Origin: Pseudomonas mohnii
GTDB taxonomy: Bacteria > Pseudomonadota > Gammaproteobacteria > Pseudomonadales > Pseudomonadaceae
Direction of reading: 5' to 3'
Assembly (NCBI RefSeq): GCF_900105115.1
Contig: NZ_FNRV01000001.1
Span: forward strand, 4,882,501-4,946,500
Length of the DNA stretch: 64,000 nucleotides
The stretch's first letter is position 1, and the number at the start of each line of letters is the position of its first letter. Under the pieces are notes generated by a model, which worked only from the letters and a program-made list of their open reading frames with translations, was not told where the DNA came from and ran no database searches. This document shows, one piece after another, positions 36,254-45,048 of this stretch. Position numbers and translations under genes: made by a program.

Positions 36254-37416
36254 ACGTTTTGGCGGCCGGGCGCGAGCACCACGCAAAGCAGCGCGCCCAA
36301 GGCCAGCAATGTGCATGACAATGACAGCGGCCAGGGCTGCGGGCTGGCGGTCAGGCTGACAATCCCGCCGATGATGGCGGCCATCAGTTGATGAATGAAA
36401 CCGCTCAGCGCCATTGCATAGGCACCACCAATGGGTGAACCGTCGTTGGCCAGCGACAGACTGATCGGGTAATTCAACGACTGTCCGAACACTGCAATGC
36501 AATACGGCAACCAAAATAGCAACGCAATTGGAGTGCCTGCGATGCTGCCCAGCAACATCAGCGTGCTACCGGCCAACACCAGCCCTACACCCGCCGTCAT
36601 CAAGCGCCGTTGACCGATGCGCAGCACCAAACGGTTGACTGCCACCGCCCCCAGAAAATAGGCCGCGCTGATAGGCCAGCCCAGCAATCCATATTCCACG
36701 ACAGACCAGTTGAAAGGGCCTTGTAGAATCAGTGGCGCAGCGGTGTTAAAGGCGATAATCACCCCGTACCCCAATCCGCCGGTCAGTGCCGGAAGCAGAA
36801 AAGATCGATGGCGCAGAATTCGCCAGTAACTGGGCCAGGCGGATCGCTGAGCGCTTTCCTCAGACAGCGTCGGGAATGTAATACGCGACACAATCAGCGC
36901 CATCGCCAGACTCACGCCACCCAACAAGTAAAAGATCGCCGGCCAGCCTAGTACGATCTGGATAATCGACCCCAGGTACTGGCCGATTCCCAGCGCCACC
37001 ACAAAGGAAATCGAGAGCCAGGACAGCGCTTTGGCCAACAGGTCACCCCGGAAACTGTCGCGAATCAACACCCTGGCCATCACCGAAATCCCGCTGGCGC
37101 CAACGCCTTGGAGCATGCGCAGGATCAGAAACGACTCCAGTGTCGAACTCACGGGCAAGGCGAGATTCCCGGCACCATAAATGCCCAGTGCAGCGAGCAA
37201 CACCGGTTTGCGCCCGACACGCTGGGCCATGCTGCCCCAGAACAACATGGGCATTGCCATGCCGATCAGATACGCGGCCAATCCCCACGACACTTGCGAA
37301 GCATCAGCGGACAGACCCCGGGCAATTTCCGGAAGAGCGGGTAGATAAATGCTCATGCCCAATTGCGCGAGAAAAACCGTGCTGCAGGTGACGAGGAGGG
37401 TGGTGCTGCTCTTCAT
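36250..37416 (-). CDS. MFS multidrug efflux transporter, Bcr/CflA type
   Basis: A 388-residue, 12-helix permease. Signature segments: '[20 protein letters not shown]' (TM1, Bcr/EmrD type), '[20 protein letters not shown]' (motif A) and '[20 protein letters not shown]' (motif B). I start at 37416 ([12 protein letters not shown]) because the alternative at 37461 adds a hydrophilic tail not seen in this family. Convergent with the iron alcohol dehydrogenase, with stops interleaved. Likely substrates are hydrophobic drugs; unproven. Confidence 0.86.
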   Translation of the reverse strand: MKSSTTLLVTCSTVFLAQLGMSIYLPALPEIARGLSADASQVSWGLAAYLIGMAMPMLFWGSMAQRVGRKPVLLAALGIYGAGNLALPVSSTLESFLILRMLQGVGASGISVMARVLIRDSFRGDLLAKALSWLSISFVVALGIGQYLGSIIQIVLGWPAIFYLLGGVSLAMALIVSRITFPTLSEESAQRSAWPSYWRILRHRSFLLPALTGGLGYGVIIAFNTAAPLILQGPFNWSVVEYGLLGWPISAAYFLGAVAVNRLVLRIGQRRLMTAGVGLVLAGSTLMLLGSIAGTPIALLFWLPYCIAVFGQSLNYPISLSLANDGSPIGGAYAMALSGFIHQLMAAIIGGIVSLTASPQPWPLSLSCTLLALGALLCVVLAPGRQNV

Positions 37417-37590
37417 GGAGGGCTCGTAGTATTTTTTTGTTGGCCGGGGAAATTGCGGCATGAATATACTGAGGCAACAGGTCCAGGACGAATGGAGCGC
37501 GACTGATTGCCCTGTAATAGTTTGTTGCCATTCATGTATAGGGAGCCCCGGGCCGTGCGGCTGAGCATCAAGCGCTTGGGGATTGCCCCC

Positions 37591-38079
37591 TCAACTCGCG
37601 GCTGCTAAAGCTTTGCTCGGCGCTGCGCTTAATTGAATCAACACCACACCGCCAATCAATAGCAAGGCGCCCAATACCCTTGGCAAGCTCACCTGCCGCT
37701 GCACCAACCCAAACCACCCGAAGTGATCCAGCACCAATGACGCGACCACTTGCCCGGCCAGCGCCAACGCCATGAACCCAGAGGCGCCGAGTTTGGGCAG
37801 CAGCACCAGGGCCAGGGAAATGAAACACACCCCGAACGCACCGCCAGCCCACATCCAAAGGGGCGCCTTGCTGATGAACGCCACTGATGGCAACGGCACG
37901 CGCATCGCCAGCATGATCGGCAGCAACACCAGGATACTCACCAGCAACGAGGCCAAGGTGGCCCATAACGGATGCCCCAGGCCCCGTCCAAGGTTCGCGT
38001 TGATCGCACTCTGAAAAGGCACCACCGCCCCGGCAATCACGGCCAGCAATAACAGGCCGATCCCATGCAACGTACTCAT
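37591..38079 (-). CDS. DMT-family small transporter (DUF606/YdcZ type)
   Basis: A 162-residue, five-helix inner-membrane protein. 'AGAVVPFQSAINANLGRGLG' and 'SLVLDHFGWFGLVQRQVSLP' are typical DUF606 segments. ATG 38079 has GGAGA 6-7 bases upstream, whereas the ATG two codons earlier is too close. It is divergent from a LysR gene with about 86 bases between, so the LysR protein is its probable regulator. Substrate unknown. Confidence 0.85.
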   Translation of the reverse strand: MSTLHGIGLLLLAVIAGAVVPFQSAINANLGRGLGHPLWATLASLLVSILVLLPIMLAMRVPLPSVAFISKAPLWMWAGGAFGVCFISLALVLLPKLGASGFMALALAGQVVASLVLDHFGWFGLVQRQVSLPRVLGALLLIGGVVLIQLSAAPSKALAAAS

Positions 38080-38165
38080 GATCATTCTCCAGCAGGTTTT
38101 GCTGGACTCTAGGGTATTCGTCGCGCAGATTTAAATTCCGTTTTGCTATCCAGAACATGCATCAA

Positions 38166-39065
38166 ATGAATGATCTGCGCCGCATCGATCTCAATTTACT
38201 GGTGATTCTCGACGCCTTGCTCAGCGAGCAACACGTCACCCGGGCGGCTGAACGTCTGCACCTGAGTCAGCCGGCCGTCAGCCATGCCCTGGCGCGTTTG
38301 CGCGATCTGCTGGGCGATCCGCTGCTGGTGCGGGCAGGCGCCGGCCTGGTGCCGACCTCGCGCGCGCTGGAGCTGATGGCGCCCTTGACCGAAGCCCTGG
38401 CCCAGGTGCAATCGCTGCTGGCGCCCAATGCCTTTGATCCGGCGACCACCCGGCGCACCTTTCGCCTGGCCATGTCCGATTACGGTGCCGCCATCGTCCT
38501 GCCCGGCTTGATCCGCACGTTGCGCAGTGAAGCTCCGGGCATCGATCTGCAAATCAGTCACGCCAGCCGCGAAGGCATGCTCGACGGGATACTCAACGGT
38601 GATATCGATATCGCCATTGGTGTGTTTCCGGAGATGCCCAACGAGCTACGCAGCACTGCGCTGTTCGAAGAGCACTACGCCTGCCTGGTGGATCGTGACA
38701 GTTTGTCGGCCGACGCAACGCTCGACCTGCCAACCTATCTGGCGCGCCCCCACGTTTTGCTGGAAATGCGCGGCAGTGGCACGCCGGAGATCGAGCGTGC
38801 CCTGACCGCTCTGCATGAACGGCGGCGCGTGGCGGTCAGCCTGCCGCACTGGAATGTCGCCCCGCAGTTGATCAGTGGCACGGATTTGATTTTGACCGTT
38901 GCCTCCCTTGGCTTGCGCGACCTCGACGAGGCGTCGCTGATCGTCGTGCCTCCACCGTTTCATATTCCGTCGTTTACCTTTGTGTTGGCGTGGCACCAGC
39001 GGCGCGGCGGGGATCAGGCGTTGAACTGGTTGAATCAACGAATCGCAGAGGGGATAAAACGCTGA
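38166..39065 (+). CDS. LysR-type transcriptional regulator
   Basis: A 299-residue regulator. The N-terminal winged HTH (about residues 4-62) shows RRIDLNLLVILDALLSEQHV and 'AAERLHLSQPAVSHALARLR'; the remainder is the two-lobe effector domain with 'DIDIAIGVFPEMPNELRSTA'. This subtype resembles NodD/NahR-like members ('DLNLLVILDALL'). Divergent from the DUF606 transporter and upstream of a LysE-type exporter on the same strand. An ATG three codons earlier (38157) is an alternative start. Confidence 0.88.
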   Translation: MNDLRRIDLNLLVILDALLSEQHVTRAAERLHLSQPAVSHALARLRDLLGDPLLVRAGAGLVPTSRALELMAPLTEALAQVQSLLAPNAFDPATTRRTFRLAMSDYGAAIVLPGLIRTLRSEAPGIDLQISHASREGMLDGILNGDIDIAIGVFPEMPNELRSTALFEEHYACLVDRDSLSADATLDLPTYLARPHVLLEMRGSGTPEIERALTALHERRRVAVSLPHWNVAPQLISGTDLILTVASLGLRDLDEASLIVVPPPFHIPSFTFVLAWHQRRGGDQALNWLNQRIAEGIKR

Positions 39066-39152
39066 TGAAGTTCTTCGACGATCAGTCAATCAATGCCCAA
39101 TGAGCTGATATAGACTGGCGCCCATTCACCAAACAGTTCAAAAGGACTTCCC

Positions 39153-39791
39153 ATGACCCCGTCGCTGTTAATGGCTGTTCTTGCCTCGGGTTTTATTTAC
39201 GGGATTACGCCAGGCCCCGGCGTGCTGGCCGTATTCGGCATTGGAGCGGCCCATGGGCGACGGGCCGGGGCGGGGTTCCTCTGCGGGCATTTGCTGGGGG
39301 ACGTGGTCTGGTGCGGCACTGCGCTGGTGGCGATTGTCGGGGCGCGGGAGATCGGCAGCACGGCGTTCGATGTGCTGGGCGTGCTCAGCGGTCTCTATCT
39401 GTTCTGGCTCGGCTGGCGTGCGGTGCGGGCGCGTCGCAGCAGTGCCCAGGCACCGCAAGGGCCGGCGCGGCAGCCGTTCTGGCATGGCATCCTGTTTGGC
39501 CTGACCAATCCGAAGGCTTACCCGGTGGCCGTGGCCACGTTTACCGCCTTGTTGTCGAGCCGAGCCGAGTTGCTGACCTGGTCGATGTTGCCGTGGCTGA
39601 TCCTGCTGAGTTTCGTGGGGGGGCTTATCGCCTACGCTATTCTCATTGGCGTCGTCGGTGCGCGGCGGGTGCGCACCTTGTATCAGCGCCATGAACTGGC
39701 CATCACCCGGCTTTGCGGGTTAATGTTCATCGGTTTCGCCATCAACGCCCTGGTGCACGCCGTGCCGGGCCTGGTGACGAACAAGGCTTGA
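39153..39791 (+). CDS. LysE/RhtB-family exporter
   Basis: A 212-residue, six-helix inner-membrane protein. The family signature GFIYGITPGPGVLAVFGIGA lies at residues 12-31, and 'FWHGILFGLTNPKAYPVAVA' near 115 is the second conserved segment. Ribosome site AAAGGA precedes the ATG. Exports amino acids or related small molecules. It lies 87 bases after the LysR gene on the same strand, and may or may not be its target. Confidence 0.9.
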   Translation: MTPSLLMAVLASGFIYGITPGPGVLAVFGIGAAHGRRAGAGFLCGHLLGDVVWCGTALVAIVGAREIGSTAFDVLGVLSGLYLFWLGWRAVRARRSSAQAPQGPARQPFWHGILFGLTNPKAYPVAVATFTALLSSRAELLTWSMLPWLILLSFVGGLIAYAILIGVVGARRVRTLYQRHELAITRLCGLMFIGFAINALVHAVPGLVTNKA

Positions 39792-39881
39792 AGCCGCGTA
39801 CAGGGAGGCCTCGGTGACACAGGTTCTAACAGTCAGGGATGTTCTTTTTTTGCCGCATTGTCCGGACATGCATTAAGCGCC

Positions 39882-41222
39882 ATGACCACCAGAAATTCCG
39901 CGCCGCTGGCGAGCTACATCGACCTCTTGCTGGACGCCGTTTGCGCGGTCGACAAACAAGGTCGCTTCGTTTTTGTCAGTGCGGCCTGCGAGCACATTTT
40001 CGGCTACAGCCCTGAAGAATTGATTGGCCAGCCGATGATCGACCTGGTTCACCCGGCCGATCGTCAGCGCACCCTCGATGCCGCGCGGGAGATCATGGGT
40101 GGTGAGTCCAAGCTCAATTTCGAAAACCGCTATATGCGCAAGGACGGCCGGGTGGTGCACATCCTCTGGTCGGCACGCTGGTCGGAGGTCGATCAACTGC
40201 GCATCGCCGTGGCGCGTGACATCACCGAGCGCAAGCAAGCCGAGTCCCGGCAAGCAGCGCTGTACGCGATTTCCGAGGCGGCGCATGCAGCGGAAGATCT
40301 ATTGGCGTTGTTCAAGCGTATTCATCTGATCATTGGCGAATGGCTGCCAGCGCTGAATTTTTCCGTGGCGTTGTATGACGATCACGGTGCCGAGCTGAGT
40401 TTCCCCTATCACGTTGATGCCCACGAACCCGAGCAGCCCTGCACGATGACCGGCCGCCTGTGTGCCGAGGTGGTCCGCAGCGGCCAGCCGATCCTGCTGA
40501 CCCCGGATCAGGACGATCGACCTGCGGGGTTCGAGAGGCAAGAGAGCGCACAGAACACGCCGTGCTGGCTCGGCGTGCCGCTCAACTCGCAAAACGGCAC
40601 CATTGGCGCACTGATCGTCAAAAGCATGCCGGGCAGTGAGCACTACACCGAGCAGGATAAAGAGTTGTTGCAGTACGTCTGCGCGCAGGTCGCGACTGCG
40701 ATCGAGCGCAAGCAATTGCACGCGCGCCTGCAGCGCATGGCCCAGTACGACCAACTGACGCAACTGCCTAACCGCGAATTGCTGCGCGACCGGCTCAAGG
40801 CTGCATTGGAAGCGGCGCGTGAGGACTGCGGACGCTTGGCTTTGCTGTATGTCGATCTTGACCGCTTCAAGGAGGTCAACGACACCCACGGGCATGCGGT
40901 TGGCGACATGTTGCTGCAAACCGTGGCCAATCGGCTCAAGGGCTGTGTGCGTGAAACCGACACGGTGGCGCGTATTGGCGGCGATGAGTTTGTGGTGTTG
41001 TTACACAGCATTCACGCTTCGGGAGATGCCGACGGCGTGGCCGTGAAAATCCGTCAGGTCCTGGCTCAACCCCTGCGCCTGGACGGCCATAGCTTCAACA
41101 TTCAACCAAGCATCGGCGTTGCCCAATACCCCGAGCACGGCACGGAAGAGAAGCAGTTGTTCAGGCACGCCGATGAGGCGATGTACACCGCCAAGCGCGA
41201 GCATCACCTGCGGCTCGTCTGA
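39882..41222 (+). CDS. Diguanylate cyclase with PAS and GAF domains
   Basis: A 446-residue cytoplasmic signalling enzyme that makes cyclic di-GMP. Domains: PAS (about residues 8-120, with 'VSAACEHIFGYSPEELIGQP' and 'YMRKDGRVVHILWSARW'), GAF (about 130-275, 'CWLGVPLNSQNGTIGALIVK') and GGDEF (about 285-445). The active site is intact (RIGGDEFVVLL), and the inhibitory I-site RxxD is present as RETD exactly five residues before GGDEF. 'YDQLTQLPNRELLRDRL' opens the GGDEF domain. No membrane segment, so it senses an internal signal. ATG 39882 is used over a TTG at 39858. Confidence 0.93.
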   Translation: MTTRNSAPLASYIDLLLDAVCAVDKQGRFVFVSAACEHIFGYSPEELIGQPMIDLVHPADRQRTLDAAREIMGGESKLNFENRYMRKDGRVVHILWSARWSEVDQLRIAVARDITERKQAESRQAALYAISEAAHAAEDLLALFKRIHLIIGEWLPALNFSVALYDDHGAELSFPYHVDAHEPEQPCTMTGRLCAEVVRSGQPILLTPDQDDRPAGFERQESAQNTPCWLGVPLNSQNGTIGALIVKSMPGSEHYTEQDKELLQYVCAQVATAIERKQLHARLQRMAQYDQLTQLPNRELLRDRLKAALEAAREDCGRLALLYVDLDRFKEVNDTHGHAVGDMLLQTVANRLKGCVRETDTVARIGGDEFVVLLHSIHASGDADGVAVKIRQVLAQPLRLDGHSFNIQPSIGVAQYPEHGTEEKQLFRHADEAMYTAKREHHLRLV

Positions 41223-41339
41223 ATCGCGCTCACCGTTCGTCGTGGCGTCGACGTTTTTTTCTAAACCTTTTGCATCGCGCCCATTCAGATTTTATGCGGG
41301 CGTCAGCTCGCCGCGATCATCACCAAGAGGTAGAGAATC

Positions 41340-41498
41340 ATGCCTAACTCAAAAAACTCGAACTCGGGAAATTTCGCCAACGATCGAACCAAGGCGTCTG
41401 AAGCCGGTCGCAAGGGTGGGAAAACCACCACCACGACTGTCGATAAAGAGCCAGCGAAACCCGACATGGGCCGCAAGCCCGGACAAAAATCCAAGTAG
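41340..41498 (+). CDS. Small KGG-type stress-induced protein
   Basis: A 52-residue, strongly hydrophilic protein: MPNSKNSNSGNFANDRTKAS followed by EAGRKGGKTTTTTVDKEPAK. The FANDRxKASEAGRKGG motif is the KGG/con-10 repeat seen in general stress proteins (GsiB-like, YciG/YmdF). Usually two KGG repeats occur; here the second is degenerate (DMGRKPGQKSK). AAGAGG lies 9 bases before the ATG. It is too short for common length cut-offs. The next gene (DUF4142) begins 74 bases later, also stress-type, so both may belong to the RpoS regulon (inference). Confidence 0.82.
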   Translation: MPNSKNSNSGNFANDRTKASEAGRKGGKTTTTTVDKEPAKPDMGRKPGQKSK

Positions 41499-41572
41499 TG
41501 GATGAAGGTGGTTTTGATTGAGAAGCGGGGGCGAAAGCTCCCGTTTGAATGTTTACTGAGGAGGGCGCGACC

Positions 41573-42076
41573 ATGAAGCGGATGGCCACCCAAATACGCA
41601 ACACCGGTTTCGCCACGTTACTGGGCCTGTGTGCCAGCAGTGCCTTCGCCCAGTCCCCCGCCGAGTTCATCAACGATGCGTCGGCCCAGGGTATCGCCGA
41701 TATCGAAACCAGTCGTCTGGCGCATCAGAAGTCGGAATCCAAAGAGGTCAAGGACTACACCATCGTCGTGATCAACGACCGCACCACCGCCAACCAGCAC
41801 CTGGCGAAAATCGCCAAACAGCTGGATTTGCCGGTGGCCCCGCGTGAGCAGGTGGCCGATAAGGCCAAGGCCTTGATGCCGCAAGTCATGGACGGCGCGA
41901 ACTTCGATGAGGCCTATGCGGCCAGTCAGGTGAAGTCCACCGAAGAAGCCATCGCACAGCTTCAGCAGGAAGCGCAAACCACGGATGTGCCTGAGATCAA
42001 GGCGTTCGCTGAAGAGACATTGCCCAAGCTGCAACATCACCTGCAGATGGCCAGGGCATTGCAAGCCAGTCGTTAG
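41573..42076 (+). CDS. Exported DUF4142 protein
   Basis: A 167-residue protein with a signal peptide (TGFATLLGLCASSAFA-Q, cleavage about residue 26) and a ferritin-like helical DUF4142 domain: SPAEFINDASAQGIADIETS at the mature start, then 'NDRTTANQHLAKIAKQLDLP' and 'KAFAEETLPKLQHHLQMARAL'. ATG 41573 has GAGGAGG upstream. Function unknown; such proteins accumulate under general stress. A decayed iron-permease gene lies head-on directly downstream. Confidence 0.86.
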   Translation: MKRMATQIRNTGFATLLGLCASSAFAQSPAEFINDASAQGIADIETSRLAHQKSESKEVKDYTIVVINDRTTANQHLAKIAKQLDLPVAPREQVADKAKALMPQVMDGANFDEAYAASQVKSTEEAIAQLQQEAQTTDVPEIKAFAEETLPKLQHHLQMARALQASR

Positions 42077-42078
42077 AT

Positions 42079-42210
42079 CGTTCGATCACGCGGGTGACCC
42101 AGTGCTGCCCGCTCAGCCCCCACAGGAAAATCAGAATGTTCGCCCCGATGAACGTCTAGGGACTGCTGGTCCACAGGGCAAGTTTCTGGGCGATTTTTTG
42201 CGAATTTCAT
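42079..42210 (-). pseudogene. Truncated, frameshifted remnant of a low-affinity iron permease family gene
   Basis: ATG 42210 with AGGAAC upstream begins MKFAKN. After a frameshift another frame reads SQKIAQKLALWTSSP, a TAG, then TFIGANILIFLWGLSGQHWV. Together these give the typical opening of Pseudomonas 'low affinity iron permease' proteins as I recall them (MKFAK..SQKLALWAGSPKTFIGA..L..LWGLSG). The frame runs out after about 44 codons, against an expected 100-130. So the gene has a frameshift, an in-frame stop and a missing 3' part, and it abuts the DUF4142 gene. Confidence 0.6.
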
Positions 42211-42375
42211 GGCCGTGTTCCTTATCTGAGGGCGCGTGAATTTCAGGCAGTGGGGGCGGGAAGAAAATTCGTCGGGAATGACGGTACGGCGCAAAAGGCT
42301 GTGTTCTGAAACCTTTGGTCTCGCCTGTCGCGGTATCGTAGCGGTCCAAGGACAACGCACCGACAGGAGAACGCA

Positions 42376-43146
42376 ATGAGTTGGTCCGCCAAACAGTACG
42401 TCGCTTTTGAAGATGAACGCACCCGTCCCGCCCGTGACCTGCTGGCGGCCATTCCCGCCGGTGATGTGCGCTCGGCAATCGATATCGGATGTGGGCCCGG
42501 CAACTCGACCGAGTTGCTGGTGGAGCGCTTTGCCAACGCTACGTTGCGCGGTCTGGACAGTTCAACTGATATGATCGAGGCCGCCCGCAAGCGTTTACCG
42601 CAGGTGCGGTTCGATATCGCGGACATTGATCGCTGGAACGAAACTGGCCCATTCGATGTGATTTTCGCCAATGCGGTGTTGCAGTGGCTGCCTGATCACG
42701 CCACGTTGCTGCCTTCATTGGTGAGCAAACTTGCACCGGGTGGCAGCCTGGCGATCCAGATGCCGGACAATCTCAATGAACCCTCGCATCGCTTGATGCG
42801 CGAGGTGGCGGCGAGTGGTCCTTGGGCTACCAAGCTGACTGGCGCGGCCGGGCAGCGCACGCAGATGGCCGATGCCAGCGGCTACTACACAATGCTCAAA
42901 CCACACTGCACTCGGGTCGATGTGTGGCGCACCACTTATCATCATCCACTCGCAGGCGGCGCCTCGGGGGTGGTCGAGTGGTTCAAGGGCAGTGGTTTGC
43001 GGCCGTTTCTCGATCCACTGGATGAGGCGGAACGGGCTGAATATCTGGCGCTGTATCTGGCCGCCGTCGAGCAGGCTTATCCGGCGCAGGCGGATGGTTG
43101 GGTGCTGCTGCCGTTTCCGCGGTTGTTTCTGGTGGCGACGCGCTGA
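42376..43146 (+). CDS. tam: Trans-aconitate 2-methyltransferase
   Basis: A 256-residue SAM-dependent enzyme that methylates trans-aconitate, a toxic by-product of aconitase. It opens [20 protein letters not shown], close to the E. coli Tam start ([20 protein letters not shown] pattern). SAM motif I is [19 protein letters not shown] (residue 37 on), motif II '[16 protein letters not shown]', and the C-terminal '[20 protein letters not shown]...[10 protein letters not shown]' is characteristic. Monocistronic with a strong terminator. Confidence 0.92.
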   Translation: MSWSAKQYVAFEDERTRPARDLLAAIPAGDVRSAIDIGCGPGNSTELLVERFANATLRGLDSSTDMIEAARKRLPQVRFDIADIDRWNETGPFDVIFANAVLQWLPDHATLLPSLVSKLAPGGSLAIQMPDNLNEPSHRLMREVAASGPWATKLTGAAGQRTQMADASGYYTMLKPHCTRVDVWRTTYHHPLAGGASGVVEWFKGSGLRPFLDPLDEAERAEYLALYLAAVEQAYPAQADGWVLLPFPRLFLVATR

Positions 43147-43155
43147 TGAAAGAAA

Positions 43156-43187
43156 GGGGGTAGATGATGCATCTGCCCCCTTTTTTT
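43156..43187 (+). terminator. Intrinsic terminator of tam
   Basis: GGGGGTAGATG-ATG-CATCTGCCCCC followed by TTTTTTT; an 11-base stem with one wobble pair. Confidence 0.9.
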
Positions 43188-43202
43188 GATCGTCTGGAAA
43201 CA

Positions 43203-43319
43203 TCACTGCGGTTTACTTCTCTTCGAGCGTCTGGCGCTCAAGTACTCAAAAACAAACGAAGCAAAGCCGAACAACCCGATCAATGAAATGATCATGATTC
43301 CCAACTCTGAATTTTGCAT
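43203..43319 (-). CDS. Possible 38-residue membrane peptide
   Basis: MQNSELGIMIISLIGLFGFA followed by SFVFEYLSARRSKRSKPQ: a single hydrophobic helix with a strongly basic C-terminus, a convincing small membrane protein by composition. The ribosome site is weak (CGAGAT). The frame is open upstream to 43424 but that extension is not protein-like. Between 43320 and 43585 I see nothing further. Confidence 0.35.
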   Translation of the reverse strand: MQNSELGIMIISLIGLFGFASFVFEYLSARRSKRSKPQ

Positions 43320-43585
43320 GTTGATCTCGGGGGGCGGAAGGTGAGCCCGGAGCATAAGGTATCTGCCAGCGGGCTCAACGCAGCACGATGGCTTCTTTAC
43401 GGGCGTGCGCGGATCTATACGCAAACAATACGAGTGCCGGGGCCGGCAAGGTCAGTTCAACGCTAAACACCAACCAGCAACATCATCGGCCATTCGCGTT
43501 CTTCGGCCAGTCAGTGGGTCACGCGTTCGCCTGCCATTCAGTGCTGAAGCACCTGAACCCGATCATGAGCGGGCTTTCAAGGTGA

Positions 43586-44077
43586 CTATTCTGGTCGGCC
43601 CGCTCGGCTGCGGGTCATATGGATGAGCGCTAATCTGCGACCATCCAGAGAGGTTCTCTCTTCGACAGCAAAGGGCAAGAAGCCGAGTTTTGGATAAAGC
43701 AACAAGCCAGCGGTATTTTCATTGAAACACGAGATCTGCACCTCTGTGGCGTCATAGCGCTCGAACGCCAGAGCCGTCATCGTCTCCACGATGAAGGTCG
43801 CCACACCTTGACCTCGTGCCTGCTGGGCAACGATGACATTGCCGATACAGCAAACCCCACCCGTCTCAGCCCGATAAAAGTTAGCAAAGCCAACGACGCT
43901 GTTTCCGGCCTCGACAATCGTCGAGTCGAATCGTTGAGTAATTGCGTTAGACAGCTGGGCTTCCGTCAGAGGGTATTGAGCTTTCGGGAACATATAAAAC
44001 AGTTCCTGAGCGTTAAGGGGAAAGCTGCAGATGGTTTTGATGTCAGCCGCCGTCACTGGCCTGTGTTGAAATATCAT
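43586..44077 (-). CDS. GNAT-family N-acetyltransferase
   Basis: A 163-residue acetyltransferase. The acetyl-CoA motif A is CCIGNVIVAQQARGQGVATF (Q/RxxGxG/A near residue 85), and 'NENTAGLLLYPKLGFLPF' is motif B. Start 44077 (MIFQHRPVTAADI) has AAGGA 6 bases upstream; the frame is open to 44152. Substrate unknown. It stands alone between the tam terminator and the csiR gene. Confidence 0.86.
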   Translation of the reverse strand: MIFQHRPVTAADIKTICSFPLNAQELFYMFPKAQYPLTEAQLSNAITQRFDSTIVEAGNSVVGFANFYRAETGGVCCIGNVIVAQQARGQGVATFIVETMTALAFERYDATEVQISCFNENTAGLLLYPKLGFLPFAVEERTSLDGRRLALIHMTRSRAGRPE

Positions 44078-44159
44078 CGCGCGTCCTTGAGGTCTATGCA
44101 TTCGGCCAAGGTAGTTTGAATGTAAAAGGGCTTGTTCAAAGGCCCCTTTCATTTGTGGA

Positions 44160-44858
44160 CTACGCGTGTAACGCCGGCATCGAGTTTTTAATTATTTCAG
44201 AAATGATAGGAACAGGTGTCATCAGATGTTCCCTCATCAGGGCGCTCGCCTTTACCGCATCGCGAGCAAGGATTGCGTCAACGAGGGTTGCATGCTCGAC
44301 CCTTTTTTGACGAAGCGCCTCTTCGGAAAATACAGTGCTTTTGAGCCACAGGTGCCTGTACCTCTCAGCCTGGTCCAGCAGTTGCGATCTTAGTTGCAGC
44401 AGATGCTTGGATCCGCACCCGGAGGCTATCGCACTATGAAACGCCTTATGTCGAGAGTCCCATATCTCGAGCATTTGCTCCTGCGTTCTGAGCTCCATGA
44501 CTTTCGATAGCGTGTGAGTTCGCGCCAGGATCGAGGCTTCCCACGAGTCATCGCCTCGTTCGATCGCGAGCGTGAGGATCATGGCCTCCAGGTTGGCGCG
44601 CGCGTCGTAGATGTCGCGCATTTCCTCCAACGACATGGGGGCTACCCGATAGCCTTTCTGGTTAATCGCAATGACCAGGTGTTCCGCGACGAGCTGAGAC
44701 AAAGCCTCTCTGAGTGGGCCAACCCCAAGACCATATCGATCTTTCAGGGCGCTCATCAGCAGCTTCTGTCCAGCCGGAAATACGCCACGAATAATGTCCT
44801 TCTTGAGCCTTTCGTAACCATCGAAAGTAGATTTCTGCTTTGGCTCAAGCTCTTCCAT
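44160..44858 (-). CDS. csiR: GntR/FCD-family regulator, CsiR-type repressor of glutarate catabolism
   Basis: A 232-residue regulator: GntR winged HTH (about residues 10-75, 'DIIRGVFPAGQKLLMSALKD' and 'GVGPLREALSQLVAEHLVIA') and an all-helical FCD ligand domain with its conserved Asp/His metal-type residues ('DARANLEAMILTLAIERGDD', 'HKAFHSAIASGCGSKHLLQL'). It is divergent from csiD-lhgO; in Pseudomonas and E. coli CsiR represses this operon and glutarate relieves it. A matching palindrome lies at 44951-44968. A GTG at 44867 is an alternative start. Confidence 0.88.
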   Translation of the reverse strand: MEELEPKQKSTFDGYERLKKDIIRGVFPAGQKLLMSALKDRYGLGVGPLREALSQLVAEHLVIAINQKGYRVAPMSLEEMRDIYDARANLEAMILTLAIERGDDSWEASILARTHTLSKVMELRTQEQMLEIWDSRHKAFHSAIASGCGSKHLLQLRSQLLDQAERYRHLWLKSTVFSEEALRQKRVEHATLVDAILARDAVKASALMREHLMTPVPIISEIIKNSMPALHA

Positions 44859-44950
44859 AGCGACCACTCATCGTCAAATTTTCCTAATGATACCCACTTT
44901 TCAAAAGGCCCGCCGAATGGCTACTAAATCATTTTCTATCTACGTATTTT

Positions 44951-44968
44951 AAAAATGTAGACATTTTT
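44951..44968. promoter_or_regulatory. Candidate CsiR operator
   Basis: AAAAATGT-AG-ACATTTTT is a perfect palindrome in the csiR-csiD intergenic region. Read on the plus strand it contains ATGT-N5-TTTT (44955-44967), which as I recall is one of the sequence patterns reported for E. coli CsiR. Position 81 bases before the csiD start fits promoter occlusion. Confidence 0.65.
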
Positions 44969-45048
44969 ATTTAGTGGCGATATTTTTTGACCGTCGCTTC
45001 ACCAGACGCCCTGGAAAGCGCCCACACTCACTACGCCAGGACATAGCA

